Source: Micromonospora_J zhanjiangensis (GTDB taxonomy: Bacteria > Actinomycetota > Actinomycetes > Mycobacteriales > Micromonosporaceae). From it: a stretch of 64,000 nt of DNA. Both the position numbers and the translations under genes were made by a program. The stretch lies in the NCBI RefSeq assembly GCF_042650605.1, contig NZ_JBHSBN010000004.1:124001-188000 (forward strand), written 5' to 3'. The notes beneath the pieces are model-generated. The model saw only the letters and a program-made list of their open reading frames with translations. It made no database searches and was not told where the DNA came from. This document shows, one piece after another, positions 32,816 through 40,854 of the stretch (its first letter is position 1; each line of letters opens with the position of its first letter).

Positions 32816-32977
32816 ATGTTCGGGCTACTGACGTTCGGAACGACGATCGGGCTTGCCCTCGGGCTGATTATCGGCCTGCTGGCCGGAATCATGATGATGC
32901 TGCACGCAACCAAGCCTGCACGCGAATACGTGCGCTACAAGAATGCCTGCCGCCGGACGGTAGACCGTGAAGGCTGA
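32816..32977 (+). CDS. Small membrane protein of the element remnant, 53 aa
   Basis: ATG 32816 follows GGAAGGT at an ideal distance. The chain MFGLLTFGTTIGLALGLIIG continues to a glycine-rich hydrophobic helix of about 25 residues, then a basic tail with a single cysteine. It resembles small membrane proteins of actinobacterial mobile elements. It overlaps the following gene by eleven bases, so the two form a coupled pair. Codon use is that of the element. Confidence 0.65.
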   Translation: MFGLLTFGTTIGLALGLIIGLLAGIMMMLHATKPAREYVRYKNACRRTVDREG

Positions 32978-33100
32978 GCCGTTCCCCAAAGACTACCGGC
33001 GCTGCCCGGCGTGCCGTGAAGTGCTTCACGCCTACCTGTACGGCTACCGGAACCGAAAGACAGGGCTACGGGATTTCTCCCTTCGCCGGGGCGGACGCGT
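32967..33100 (+). CDS. Small zinc-ribbon-like protein, truncated at the element end
   Basis: GTG 32967 opens MKAEPFPKDYRRCPACREVL followed by HAYLYGYRNRKTG; CPAC suggests half a zinc site. Around 33070 the composition turns chromosomal and the frame runs on without a natural stop to 33623 through a terminator and an opposing gene, so the true end was probably lost at the junction. The given end is approximate. Confidence 0.5.
33074..33078. other. Possible right attachment core (TTTCT)
   Basis: TTTCT here pairs with 29076-29080 as a candidate crossover of the element. See the left core for the reservations. Confidence 0.25.
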
Positions 33101-33139
33101 GTCGGCCGTCCGAGCGGGTGGGACGCTCGGACGGCCGAC
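33101..33139. terminator. Terminator of the YflT-type gene
   Basis: Perfect 16-bp arms around a 7-base loop, 46 bases after the stop of the gene at 33185. It marks the chromosomal side of the right element boundary. Confidence 0.8.
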
Positions 33140-33184
33140 GGGACCCGCCACCCGGCCGGTCGGCCGGGCGGTGACCGGGCCGGG

Positions 33185-33784
33185 TCAGTGCGCGGACTGC
33201 GTGGACCGGTCCATCGGCTGCCAGTTCAGCCGGGCCAGCATCTGCCGGGCCTGCTCGGCGAAGTCGGCGTCGGCGCTCACCACGTACTCGCCGGCCTGCA
33301 GCGAGCTCGCCGAGCTGAAGTCCCGCCGTCCGCCGGTCATGGCGTGCGCGATGGCGCCGAAGATGGCACCCCAGATGGCGCCGATGACCAGCGCGATCAC
33401 GATGATGGCCAGCCAGTTGCCGGCGGTGAAGATGCCGAACAGCAGTCCGATGAACAGACCGAACCAGGCGCCCGTCCCGGCGCCGGCCAGTGCCGCCCGG
33501 CCGGTGGTCATCCGGCCCAGTACGGTCTCCACCAGCCGCAGGTTGGTGCCGACGATGGCGGTGTGCTCCACCGGGAACCGGTTGTCGGCCAGGTGGTCCA
33601 CGGCCCGTTGGGCGGACACGTAGTCCGGGTACGTGGCGATGTTGATCATGGGTCGGCTCATGCCCGGCCCGCCGTCACCGTGGGTGGCCGGCACTCCGCT
33701 CGGCCCGGAAGGGACATTGCTTCCACCGGTCATGCCCGGAATGCCGGGCCGCCAGCCGGTAGTCGGGTTTGTCCGTGTGACCAT
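33185..33784 (-). CDS. General stress protein of the YflT type
   Basis: A 199-aa protein with a flexible Gly/Pro-rich N-terminus, a YflT-like domain (NIATYPDYVSAQRAVDHLADNRF, IVGTNLRLVETVLGR), a glycine-zipper hydrophobic pair of helices (GAWFGLFIGLLFGIFTAGNW, then IWGAIFGAIAHAMTGG) and a C-terminal ligand-like domain. Relatives belong to general stress regulons. ATG 33784 has AAGGAGG upstream. No exact SigB box was found before it. Confidence 0.82.
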   Translation of the reverse strand: MVTRTNPTTGWRPGIPGMTGGSNVPSGPSGVPATHGDGGPGMSRPMINIATYPDYVSAQRAVDHLADNRFPVEHTAIVGTNLRLVETVLGRMTTGRAALAGAGTGAWFGLFIGLLFGIFTAGNWLAIIVIALVIGAIWGAIFGAIAHAMTGGRRDFSSASSLQAGEYVVSADADFAEQARQMLARLNWQPMDRSTQSAH

Positions 33785-33952
33785 GATCTGCCTCCTTCGT
33801 CAGCCTCTCGGTTTCCCGACCCCGCCGAGCGGTAACCCACGGCCGCGGACCGATACGACCGGTCAACCGCGCAGGAAGGCGACGATCTCGGCATTTTCCG
33901 GCAGGAACGACTCGATCGACAGTTCGGCGACCGTGATGTCCACCGGCGCGGC

Positions 33953-33958
33953 CAGAAT
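33953..33958 (+). promoter_or_regulatory. -10 box of the broken phosphoesterase gene
   Basis: CAGAAT ends six bases before ATG 33965, so the promoter has survived although the gene is broken. Confidence 0.35.
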
Positions 33959-33964
33959 GGCGGG

Positions 33965-34400
33965 ATGCGACTGGTCATCACCGCCGACACGCACGTGCCG
34001 GCCCGGGCCCGGGACCTGCCGGCGCCGCTGTGGGCGGCGGTCGACCGGGCGGACGTCGTCGTGCACGCCGGCGACTGGGTGCGACCGGAACTGCTCGACG
34101 CGCTGGAGTCGAGGGCCCGCCGGCTGATCGGCGTGTACGGCAACAACGACGGCCCGGAACTGCGCGACCGGTTGCCCGAGGTCGCTCACGCGGACCTCGA
34201 CGGGCTGCGGATGGATCCCCTGGGACACCGTGTCACCGTCCGGGCAACGACTGCTCAACCCCGGGTCGCCGACCGACCGGCGACGCCAGCCGTACGCCAC
34301 GTACCTGACCGCGGTCGTCGCCGGCGGCCGGCTGACCCGGGTACGGCTGCACCGGCTGCCGCCCCGGGTCGGCCGGACCGGTCCGCCCGCGGACCGCTGA
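33965..34400 (+). pseudogene. YfcE-like metallophosphoesterase, broken by an internal deletion
   Basis: The first 83 codons are a normal YfcE/MJ0936-type phosphoesterase: MRLVITADTHVPARARD, DRADVVVHAGDWV and IGVYGNNDG carry the metal ligands. After ADLDGLRM the sequence jumps to IPWDT-like codons in the +1 frame (34215 onward), then LLNPGSPTDRRRQPYATYL to a natural stop at 34398-34400. The missing part, about 35-40 codons, contains the HxTG and GHSH ligands. The frame change shows the gene is dead. Confidence 0.8.
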
Positions 34401-34532
34401 CCCACGTCCGGCCGGCGCTCACCGTCCCCGGCCGGTCCGCTCGAACAGGTGTACCCCTACCCGGTGGGCGGGCCGGTCATGCGTGCGGACGACCCGGCGT
34501 GGCGACCGCTCCGCCGGGCGCGCCCGCGTCGG

Positions 34533-34538
34533 TAGCAT
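34533..34538 (+). promoter_or_regulatory. -10 box of the leaderless FAD oxidoreductase transcript
   Basis: TAGCAT ends six bases before GTG 34545 and supports that start. Confidence 0.5.
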
Positions 34539-34544
34539 CCGTGG

Positions 34545-35516
34545 GTGAGCCGAGCAGCCGGGGTGGTGGTGGTCGGGGCGGGCATCGCCGGGTTGACCTG
34601 CGCCCGGGAACTCGCCGCCGCCGGGATCCCGGTCCAGGTCCGGGAACGGGCGTACGTTCCGGGCGGCCGGATGGCCAGCAAGCGGTTCGACGGCCGACCG
34701 GCCGACATCGGCGCGGCGTACCTCACCGTCAGCGACCCGGACTTCGCCGAGCAGGTGGACCGCTGGCGGGCGGCGGGACTGGCCCGCGAATGGACGGACA
34801 CCTTCGTGGCGTACGGTCCGGCCGGCCGGGACGAGGTGACCGGCCCGATGCGGTGGGCGGCGCCGCGCGGGCTGCGGTCCCTGGTGACGGACCTGGCCGA
34901 CGGCCTGCCGGTGGTCACCAGCCGGTTGGTCTTCGCGGTCGAACCGGGCCCGCTGGTGGACGGTGAGCCGGTGGCGGCGGTGGCGCTGGCGATGCCCGGA
35001 CCGCAGGCGGCGTGGCTGCTGGACCCGGCGCTGACCGAGGCGACGGCGGCGGCGCAGGCGCAGGTGTGGCTGCCGGCCCTGACCGGCGTGTTCCGCTTCC
35101 CGCGCCGTGGCTGGGCCGACTTCGCCGGCGCGTTCGTCAACGAGCACCCGGTACTCACCCTGGTCTGCGACGACGGCGCCCGCCGGGGCGACGGCGAACC
35201 GGTGCTGGTCGCGCACACGACGGCGGAGTTCGCCGGCCGGCACCTGGCCCAGCCGACGGCCGCCGCGGGTGAGATCGAGGCGGCCGTACGGGATCTGCTC
35301 GCCCTGTCCGACCCGGCGATCGGCACGCATGTGCACCGGTGGACCTATGCCCGGCCCCGGCCGGCTTCGACCGGTCCGTCCGGCGGTTACCACCTCGACG
35401 CCGCCGGCATCGGGCTGGCCGGTGACGCGTTCGGCAAGCCGCGGGTGCAGACCGCCTGGTCGTCGGGGCGGGCCCTGGGCCGGGCGCTGGCCGAGCGACT
35501 CTCCGGTGGACGGTGA
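34545..35516 (+). CDS. FAD-dependent amine-oxidase-like protein (renalase type)
   Basis: A 323-aa flavoprotein with Rossmann VVVVGAGIAGLTCARELAAAG (residues 7-27), the GGRMASKRF flavin motif after the second strand, and the C-terminal GIGLAGDAFGKPRVQTAWSSGRALGR that binds FAD. The short length fits bacterial renalase/NAD(P)-binding FAD oxidoreductases, which repair aberrant reduced nicotinamides or oxidise amines. Substrate unknown. It follows the broken phosphoesterase. Confidence 0.85.
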   Translation: MSRAAGVVVVGAGIAGLTCARELAAAGIPVQVRERAYVPGGRMASKRFDGRPADIGAAYLTVSDPDFAEQVDRWRAAGLAREWTDTFVAYGPAGRDEVTGPMRWAAPRGLRSLVTDLADGLPVVTSRLVFAVEPGPLVDGEPVAAVALAMPGPQAAWLLDPALTEATAAAQAQVWLPALTGVFRFPRRGWADFAGAFVNEHPVLTLVCDDGARRGDGEPVLVAHTTAEFAGRHLAQPTAAAGEIEAAVRDLLALSDPAIGTHVHRWTYARPRPASTGPSGGYHLDAAGIGLAGDAFGKPRVQTAWSSGRALGRALAERLSGGR

Positions 35517-35735
35517 GTGGCCGCCCGTGGTCGGGTTCGCGATCGTGCCGGGTCGACGGCTGGCCCCGGGCGCGTACTGTACGGGGGCGCGAGGTGCTGC
35601 GGGATGGGCTGCGGTGGCGCGGTTGGTCGACCCATGAACGGCAACGGGTCGCTGACCCACGAGGCGGTCGGTCCACCACCGTCCGGCTGCACGTCCGCCG
35701 CTGAATCCCGGGCCCCGACGACCGGTTGCGGCCCG

Positions 35736-37031
35736 TCAGCCGGCGACCGCGGCCCGGTCGTCCCGGTCGCCCTCCGCCGCGCCGGGTTCCGTCTCCCGCT
35801 GACCCGACCGGTCCAGCAACTGCATCACCGGGGTGGCCGCGACGCCGTGCAGCACCACCGAGACGATCACCACCAGCCCGACCGTCGCCCAGAGCAGATC
35901 GGCCTGCGGGAAGTCGGCGTGCGTGGTGGCGTACGCGAGGTAGAAGAACGAACCGATGCCGCGGATGCCGAACAGGGCGATCACCCAGTGCTCGGCCGGG
36001 CGGCCCGGGGCGCCGCGCAGCGCCAGCCAGCCGGCCAACGGCCGGATCACGAAGACCAGGGCCAGTCCCACCACGGCGGCGGGCCAGGTGAGCGGGGCCA
36101 GCAGACCACCGACCACCGCGCCACCGAACAGCAGCAGCAACAGGACGGTCAGCAGCCGCTCGGTCTGCTCGGCGAAGTCGTGCAGCACCTGATGGAACTC
36201 GTGGGACCGTTCCGCCGACCGGATCGCCCGGGCGGCGACGAAGACGGCCAGGAAGCCGTACCCGTGGATCATCTCGACCAGGCCGTAGGCCAGGAAGGTC
36301 GCGGCGATGGCGAGGAAGCCCTCGGCGTGCCGGGACAGCCGGAGCGCCTGGGTCGGGGCCCGGAAGAACAACTTGCCGAGCAGCCAGCCGATCAGCAGCC
36401 CGCCGGCGACGCCGGCCGCCAGCCGGTACGCCACGTCCAGGGTCAGCCAGTGCGCCAGCCAGCCGGACGGGGCCAGCCCGGCGGCGGCGATCGCGATGGC
36501 CGCGTACACGAAGGGGAACGCCAGCCCGTCGTTGAGCCCGGCCTCGGAGGTGAGGGCGAAGCGCACCTCGTCCTCCGAGTCCTCCACGTCGGTGGGCTCG
36601 CCGACCTGGACGTCGGCGGCGAGCACCGGGTCGGTGGGCGCCAGGGCGGCGCCGAGCAGCAGGGCCGCCGCGGGCACCAGCCCGGCCCACCACCAGCCCA
36701 GCACCGCCACCGCCGCGATGCACAGCGGCATCGCGACGGCCAGCATCCGCCAGGTCGACGACCAGCGGCGCCGACCGAACGGGCGGTCGATCTTCAGGCC
36801 GGCACCCATCAGCGCGACGATCACGCCGATCTCGGTGAGATGGGTGGCGATCGTCGAATACCGCAGCGGGTCCGGCACCGGCAACCCGGTGGGCAGCAGG
36901 AAGACCAGCATGCCCAAGCCCAGGAAGGCGATCGGCATGGACAACGGGCGGTGCTCCAGCACCCGGGGCAGCACCCCGGCCAGGAGCGCCCCGACACCGA
37001 CCAGACCGAACGCCACGGCTACCGGATCCAC
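35736..37031 (-). CDS. Cation:proton antiporter
   Basis: A 431-aa membrane protein with about twelve helices. The ion-binding block AALAPTDPVLAADVQVG, the ALTSEAGLNDGLAFPFVY segment and the GIRGIGSFFYLAYA end match the CPA1/CPA-like sodium:proton family. A short acidic tail follows. It differs clearly from the antiporter at 17618 and lacks its long cytoplasmic domain. Start GTG 37031 with AGGTGG upstream. Confidence 0.9.
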   Translation of the reverse strand: MDPVAVAFGLVGVGALLAGVLPRVLEHRPLSMPIAFLGLGMLVFLLPTGLPVPDPLRYSTIATHLTEIGVIVALMGAGLKIDRPFGRRRWSSTWRMLAVAMPLCIAAVAVLGWWWAGLVPAAALLLGAALAPTDPVLAADVQVGEPTDVEDSEDEVRFALTSEAGLNDGLAFPFVYAAIAIAAAGLAPSGWLAHWLTLDVAYRLAAGVAGGLLIGWLLGKLFFRAPTQALRLSRHAEGFLAIAATFLAYGLVEMIHGYGFLAVFVAARAIRSAERSHEFHQVLHDFAEQTERLLTVLLLLLFGGAVVGGLLAPLTWPAAVVGLALVFVIRPLAGWLALRGAPGRPAEHWVIALFGIRGIGSFFYLAYATTHADFPQADLLWATVGLVVIVSVVLHGVAATPVMQLLDRSGQRETEPGAAEGDRDDRAAVAG

Positions 37032-37188
37032 GCGGCCACCTGTCCCTCTCCGACAACGCCCATATCGACGGTGGCCGTACCCTTAACCGCGCCGCGCGGA
37101 TTCCACACCTGGATCCGGACGGTGGCCCTGTGACGCTTGTCCCGCCGGCCCGCGCCGGACCGCCCCGCGGACCGGCCCGCGGGGCGGA

Positions 37189-37869
37189 TCAGTCCAGCTT
37201 GGCCAGCGGGGACTCGGCGAAGTTGGCCAGCAGGTCGGCGGGATCGTCGAAGACGGCGACCGCGCCGGCGCCGGCCAGTTCGCTGCGGCTGGTGCCGCCG
37301 CAGGTGAGGCCGACGCAGCCGATACCGAGCTTGCCGGCGGCGAGCACGTCCCACACCGAGTCGCCGACGAAGATCGTCCGCTCGGCGTCCAGGCCGGCCC
37401 GCTCGACGGCGGCGGCCACGATGTCGGGGGCCGGCTTGCTCTCCCGCGCGTCCGCCGAGGAGGCGATCTCGGAGATCACGTCGTCGGCCCGCAGCGCCGC
37501 GCGCAGCGCGGCGACCTCGTGCTCGGCGGCGGAGGTGGCCAGCACCACCCGCAACCCCCGGGCGGCGCAGGCGCGCAGCAGGTCGGCCGCGCCGGGCAGC
37601 GGGCGCAACCGTTCCCAGTACGCCGCGTACAGGCTGTCGTGTCCGTCGCGCAGCTTCTGGTCGCCGTCCCGGTCGCGGTCCGGGCCGAGCAGATCGTCCA
37701 GCAGCTTGTCGGAGCCCATCCCGATGGCGCGGTGGATGCGGGCCATCGGCACGTCGTGATCGGCCTGGCGGAACGCCTCCCACCAACTGACCGTGTGCAG
37801 ATAGGTCGAATCGATCAAGGTGCCGTCGATGTCGAAGAGCACCCCGGCGGGTCGGTTGTCGTCGTCCAT
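37189..37869 (-). CDS. HAD-family hydrolase
   Basis: A 226-aa phosphatase with the HAD signatures LFDIDGTLIDS (nucleophile and acid Asp), VLATSAAE (motif II), SKPAPDIVAAA (Lys) and IFVGDSVWDV (motif IV), and a helical C1 cap between residues 20 and 90. It would hydrolyse a small phosphorylated metabolite. Adjacent to and in the same direction as the SpoIIE-type phosphatase, ten bases after its stop. Confidence 0.88.
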   Translation of the reverse strand: MDDDNRPAGVLFDIDGTLIDSTYLHTVSWWEAFRQADHDVPMARIHRAIGMGSDKLLDDLLGPDRDRDGDQKLRDGHDSLYAAYWERLRPLPGAADLLRACAARGLRVVLATSAAEHEVAALRAALRADDVISEIASSADARESKPAPDIVAAAVERAGLDAERTIFVGDSVWDVLAAGKLGIGCVGLTCGGTSRSELAGAGAVAVFDDPADLLANFAESPLAKLD

Positions 37870-37878
37870 GCCGGCCTC

Positions 37879-40026
37879 CTACCCGTAACCACGGCCGGCG
37901 ACGCCCGGTCCGTCCCGGGGAATCAGCAACTCGAACCAGACGGTCGAGCCGCGCACGGTCGGGTCGGTGCCCCACGCGTCGCTCAACTGTTCGATCAACC
38001 CCAGCCCCCGGCCCCGGCTGCTCAGCGCGTCGGTGCGGGCCCGGGTCACCCGTCCCCGGGTGCCGCTGTCCGCCACCGACACCAGCAGTCGTTCCGGACT
38101 CAGGTCGATCTCCACCCGGGCCGCCGTCCCGGCGTGCAACAGGGCGTTGGTGGTGAGTTCGCTGGTGCACAGCACCGCCGACCCGATCACCTGCTCCGGC
38201 ACACCCCAGGCGGCGAGCTGGTCGGACATCCAGTGCCGCACCCGCCCCGGCGCGGTCGGCTCGGCGGGCACCTCGATCGAGGCGGACCGGCTCGGTGCCA
38301 GCGCGTACTCGACCGCCAGCACGGCCACATCGTCGTCGGTGGCGCCGGTCACCGCCCCGGTGGCCAGCGCGCACAGGGTACGCGGATCGCCGCTGACCGC
38401 CCCCGCGACGGCACGGGCCAGGTCGTCGAAGCCGGCGGAGAGTCCCTGGTGCCGTCGCTCGACCACCCCGTCGCTGTAGAACAGCAGGGTGTCACCGGGC
38501 AGCAGGGTGACCGTGCTGCCCGTCCGCCGACCGCCGAGGCCCAACGGAGCCTCGGGGACGACGTCGACGTACCGGGCGGTGGTCGGCCCGGTGGCCGGGC
38601 TGCGACGCAGCAGCGGGGCGGGATGGCCGGCACTGGCCAGCGTCATCCGGCCGCTGTCCGGTTCGATCACCCCGTAGGCCACCGTCACGAAGAGTTCGTC
38701 GCTGCGCGCCTCGGCGCCCAGGCTGGTCACCAGCCGGTCCGCGCCGCGCAGCACCGCGGCCGGGTCCGGATCGGTCAGCGCCAGCGCGCGCAGCGCCGCG
38801 CGTACCTGCCCCATGATCGCCGCGGCCTGTACGTCGTGGCCGGCCACGTCGCCGAGCACCACGGCGAGCGACCCGCCCGGCAGGGTGAACGCGTCGTAGA
38901 AGTCGCCGCCCGCGGCGTTGCCGTCCACCCCGGCGTCGTAGCGCGCGGCCAGCCGCATCCGGGGCAGGTCCGGCAGGTGTTCCGGCAGCATGCTGCGTTG
39001 CAGCAGTTGTGAGGTGCCGTGCTGGTTCTCGAACCGGCGGGCCCGCTCGGCGGCCTGGGCGACCAGCTCGGCGGCGGCGGTCAGCAGGGCGCGTTCGGCC
39101 GGCGGCCAGGGGTGCGGCTCCCGGTAACCGACGGTGAGCGCGCCGCGCAGCGACGGCGTACGCAGCGGCAGCGCGGCCAGCGCCCGGATCCGCTGGTCGT
39201 GCCGGTCGAGCGCGATGGCCGCCAACGGTTGCCCGTCGTGCTCGTACGTGGGGGCGCCGGTGGTGGCGGCGACCGCCAGCGGCGCGGGGGAGTGGGCCGG
39301 CTGCCGCCGCCACAGCGGCGGTAACCGTTCGTCGGCCTCGTCGAGCAGCTCGCCGCGGACCCGCCGGACGACCCGCCAGCCGGGACCGTCGTCCACCCCG
39401 AACGCCACGTGGTCGGCGTCGAACGACAGCAGGGCGTACCGCAGCGCCACCCGGGCCACGTCGTTGAGGGCGAGCGTGCCGGACAGTGCCGCGGTCAGCT
39501 CGCTGAGACTCTCCAGCCGCCGGGTCACCTGGGAGGTCTCGACCGCCACCGTCAGCACGCCGACGATGCCGCCGGTGGCGTCCCGGACGGCGGAGTAGGC
39601 ACGGGCGTAGACCGTTTGGTCGACCGGGCCGTCCGGCCCGCGCTGCAGCGGCAGCGCGCTCTCCTTCTCCTGGAACGGCTCACCCGTCCGACGCACCCGC
39701 TCGATCATGTCGCCGACGCCGGGCAGGTGCCAGAGGTCCGCGAACACGGTGGCGGTCGGCTGGCCGAACGCGGCCGGGTGCCGGTCACCGATCAGGGTGG
39801 CGAACGCGTCGTTGTAGACCAGGGCGAGGTCCGGTCCGTAGCCGAGGGCCATCGGGACCGGCGAGGCGAGCACCGTGTCGACCACGGCGCACAACGCGGG
39901 ATCCCACGTCTCCCGCGGTCCGAGCGGGGTCTGCGCCCACGGGTGCCGGACCGCCGGCGGTGCCGCCGGGGCAGGCCCGCCGGACGGCGGCGTGGGGCTG
40001 GGGGCCCGCCCGACCGTGCCTGGCAT
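37879..40026 (-). CDS. PAS-GAF-SpoIIE phosphatase with C-terminal HATPase domain
   Basis: A 715-aa multidomain protein. A PAS-like sensor (WDPALCAVVDTVLASPVPMA) is followed by a GAF-like domain, then PP2C/SpoIIE phosphatase with MLPEHLPDLP, GGDFYDAF, LGDVAGHDVQAAAIMGQ, FYSDGVVERR, and last an anti-sigma-like HATPase_c domain (CTSELTTNALLHAG, SRGRGLGLIEQLSD). Such proteins control sigma factor partner-switching by dephosphorylating anti-anti-sigma factors while the kinase end phosphorylates them. A TACGCT box is six bases before ATG 40026. Confidence 0.93.
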   Translation of the reverse strand: MPGTVGRAPSPTPPSGGPAPAAPPAVRHPWAQTPLGPRETWDPALCAVVDTVLASPVPMALGYGPDLALVYNDAFATLIGDRHPAAFGQPTATVFADLWHLPGVGDMIERVRRTGEPFQEKESALPLQRGPDGPVDQTVYARAYSAVRDATGGIVGVLTVAVETSQVTRRLESLSELTAALSGTLALNDVARVALRYALLSFDADHVAFGVDDGPGWRVVRRVRGELLDEADERLPPLWRRQPAHSPAPLAVAATTGAPTYEHDGQPLAAIALDRHDQRIRALAALPLRTPSLRGALTVGYREPHPWPPAERALLTAAAELVAQAAERARRFENQHGTSQLLQRSMLPEHLPDLPRMRLAARYDAGVDGNAAGGDFYDAFTLPGGSLAVVLGDVAGHDVQAAAIMGQVRAALRALALTDPDPAAVLRGADRLVTSLGAEARSDELFVTVAYGVIEPDSGRMTLASAGHPAPLLRRSPATGPTTARYVDVVPEAPLGLGGRRTGSTVTLLPGDTLLFYSDGVVERRHQGLSAGFDDLARAVAGAVSGDPRTLCALATGAVTGATDDDVAVLAVEYALAPSRSASIEVPAEPTAPGRVRHWMSDQLAAWGVPEQVIGSAVLCTSELTTNALLHAGTAARVEIDLSPERLLVSVADSGTRGRVTRARTDALSSRGRGLGLIEQLSDAWGTDPTVRGSTVWFELLIPRDGPGVAGRGYG

Positions 40027-40032
40027 GTCAGC

Positions 40033-40038
40033 AGCGTA
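40033..40038 (-). promoter_or_regulatory. -10 box of the leaderless SpoIIE-type gene
   Basis: TACGCT on the minus strand, six bases before ATG 40026. Confidence 0.45.
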
Positions 40039-40092
40039 ACCGGCCCGGACCAGGAGCGTGATGATCACCCCGGCCGGTCGGCCGCCGGGGTG

Positions 40093-40302
40093 TCAGTCGG
40101 TGTCGGCGCGGGCCGGACGACGCCGCATCGCGTCGTCGGCCAGGATCACCGTGGCGACCATCAGCGCCACGCAGACGCTGAACAACCACGAGTCGTCTGC
40201 CACCAGCAGAGCGGACGCGGGAGCCTGCAGCGCGGCCAGGACGAAGCCGAGCCATGCCCAGCGTCGTTGGCGCACGGAAAGGAAACCGGGTGCCTGGTGC
40301 AT
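40093..40302 (-). CDS. Small two-helix membrane protein, 69 aa
   Basis: ATG 40302 is supported by a CAGACT box six bases upstream. The product has two hydrophobic helices (WLGFVLAALQAPASALLV and LFSVCVALMVATVILAD) between a basic N-terminus (SVRQRRWA) and tail (RRRPARAD). No family recognised. The longer upstream frame lacks a signal and is discarded. Confidence 0.6.
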   Translation of the reverse strand: MHQAPGFLSVRQRRWAWLGFVLAALQAPASALLVADDSWLFSVCVALMVATVILADDAMRRRPARADTD

Positions 40303-40308
40303 TCGGCA

Positions 40309-40314
40309 AGTCTG
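40309..40314 (-). promoter_or_regulatory. -10 box of the small membrane protein gene
   Basis: CAGACT on the minus strand ends six bases before ATG 40302. Confidence 0.4.
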
Positions 40315-40444
40315 CCCCGGGAAATCCGGATCGCCGTCAGCCGTTCGGACGAGTCTGGGTGGTCTGTCCGGTGCGGCGGGACGTCGCCGCACCCCGCGTT
40401 TCGGGACCGGTTCGGCCCCGGCGAGGGCCGTCACCTCGGCGGAC

Positions 40445-40723
40445 TCAGTGCGGACCGGTACGCCCGGTGGTGGAGGGGCGGAACGACCGGTCGGCGTCGG
40501 TGGCGTCCCGGTGCCGACCGTCCCCGGCGCCCGGTTCGTCCGACGCGGTCCGACTCGCGTCGGTGGCCTCCGGTCCGTGCCCGAACGCGGCCTCCTCGCC
40601 GGCGTCGTTCCCGGTCATGTCGTCGAGCTGGCCGTCCTGGGCCGGTGCGCCCATCGCCCGCTCCAACTCGCTGAGCGGAAGCCGGTCCTCGTCCCGCCAG
40701 TTCCTGCCGTCGTTCTGCGTCAT
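40445..40723 (-). CDS. Acidic hydrophilic protein, 92 aa, with a SigB-type promoter
   Basis: The product MTQNDGRNWRDEDRLPLSEL is rich in Asp, Glu, Gly and Thr, without hydrophobic core, so it is probably intrinsically disordered, like stress-protective hydrophilins; function unknown. ATG 40723 has GAGGG upstream and an exact GTTT-N15-GGGTAC promoter at 40734-40758, consistent with control by a SigB/F-type sigma factor. Confidence 0.65.
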   Translation of the reverse strand: MTQNDGRNWRDEDRLPLSELERAMGAPAQDGQLDDMTGNDAGEEAAFGHGPEATDASRTASDEPGAGDGRHRDATDADRSFRPSTTGRTGPH

Positions 40724-40733
40724 GCCCTCGGCG

Positions 40734-40758
40734 GTACCCCGGTGACCCCGGGCCAAAC
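40734..40758 (-). promoter_or_regulatory. SigB-type promoter GTTT-N15-GGGTAC
   Basis: On the minus strand, GTTT (40758-40755) and GGGTAC (40739-40734) are separated by exactly 15 bases. This is the consensus layout for alternative SigB/SigF-family promoters, upstream of the 40445-40723 gene. Confidence 0.65.
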
Positions 40759-40790
40759 AACACGGGCGTGGCCCCGGGCCCGGACCACGA

Positions 40791-40835
40791 ACGGCGCGGC
40801 CGCCGGGGAGCACAGGTCCCCGGCGGCCACGCCGT
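40791..40835. terminator. Hairpin after the SRPBCC gene
   Basis: Arms of 19 bases (40791-40809 and 40817-40835), one mismatch, seven-base loop, downstream of the SRPBCC stop at 40855. Confidence 0.75.
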
Positions 40836-40854
40836 GTCGTTCGTCGGATACCGG

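Larger units (their letters stand above)
29081..33073. mobile_element. Remnant of an integrated element with a disrupted serine integrase
   Basis: The segment is marked by A/T-ending codons and lower GC than both sides. It contains a large serine recombinase gene at its left end, interrupted by an IS, a 530-bp noncoding stretch and two small genes at the right end. Left of it is the DUF1684 stop; right of it the terminator of the convergent YflT-type gene. No structural, replication or transfer genes remain, so it is a deletion remnant or a minimal element. Both boundaries are approximate. Confidence 0.65.

Noticed and set aside
32967..33623. Full 218-aa reading of the zinc-ribbon frame
   Set aside because: After about 33070 it runs through a terminator and opposite the YflT-type gene; only the first part belongs to the small protein.
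33965..34966. Reading the phosphoesterase frame as a 333-aa protein
   Set aside because: The second half is a shadow of the FAD oxidoreductase; the real C-terminal codons are in another frame.
35517..35735. Short plus-strand frames between the FAD oxidoreductase and the antiporter
   Set aside because: No ribosome binding site and no recognisable sequence; treated as noncoding.
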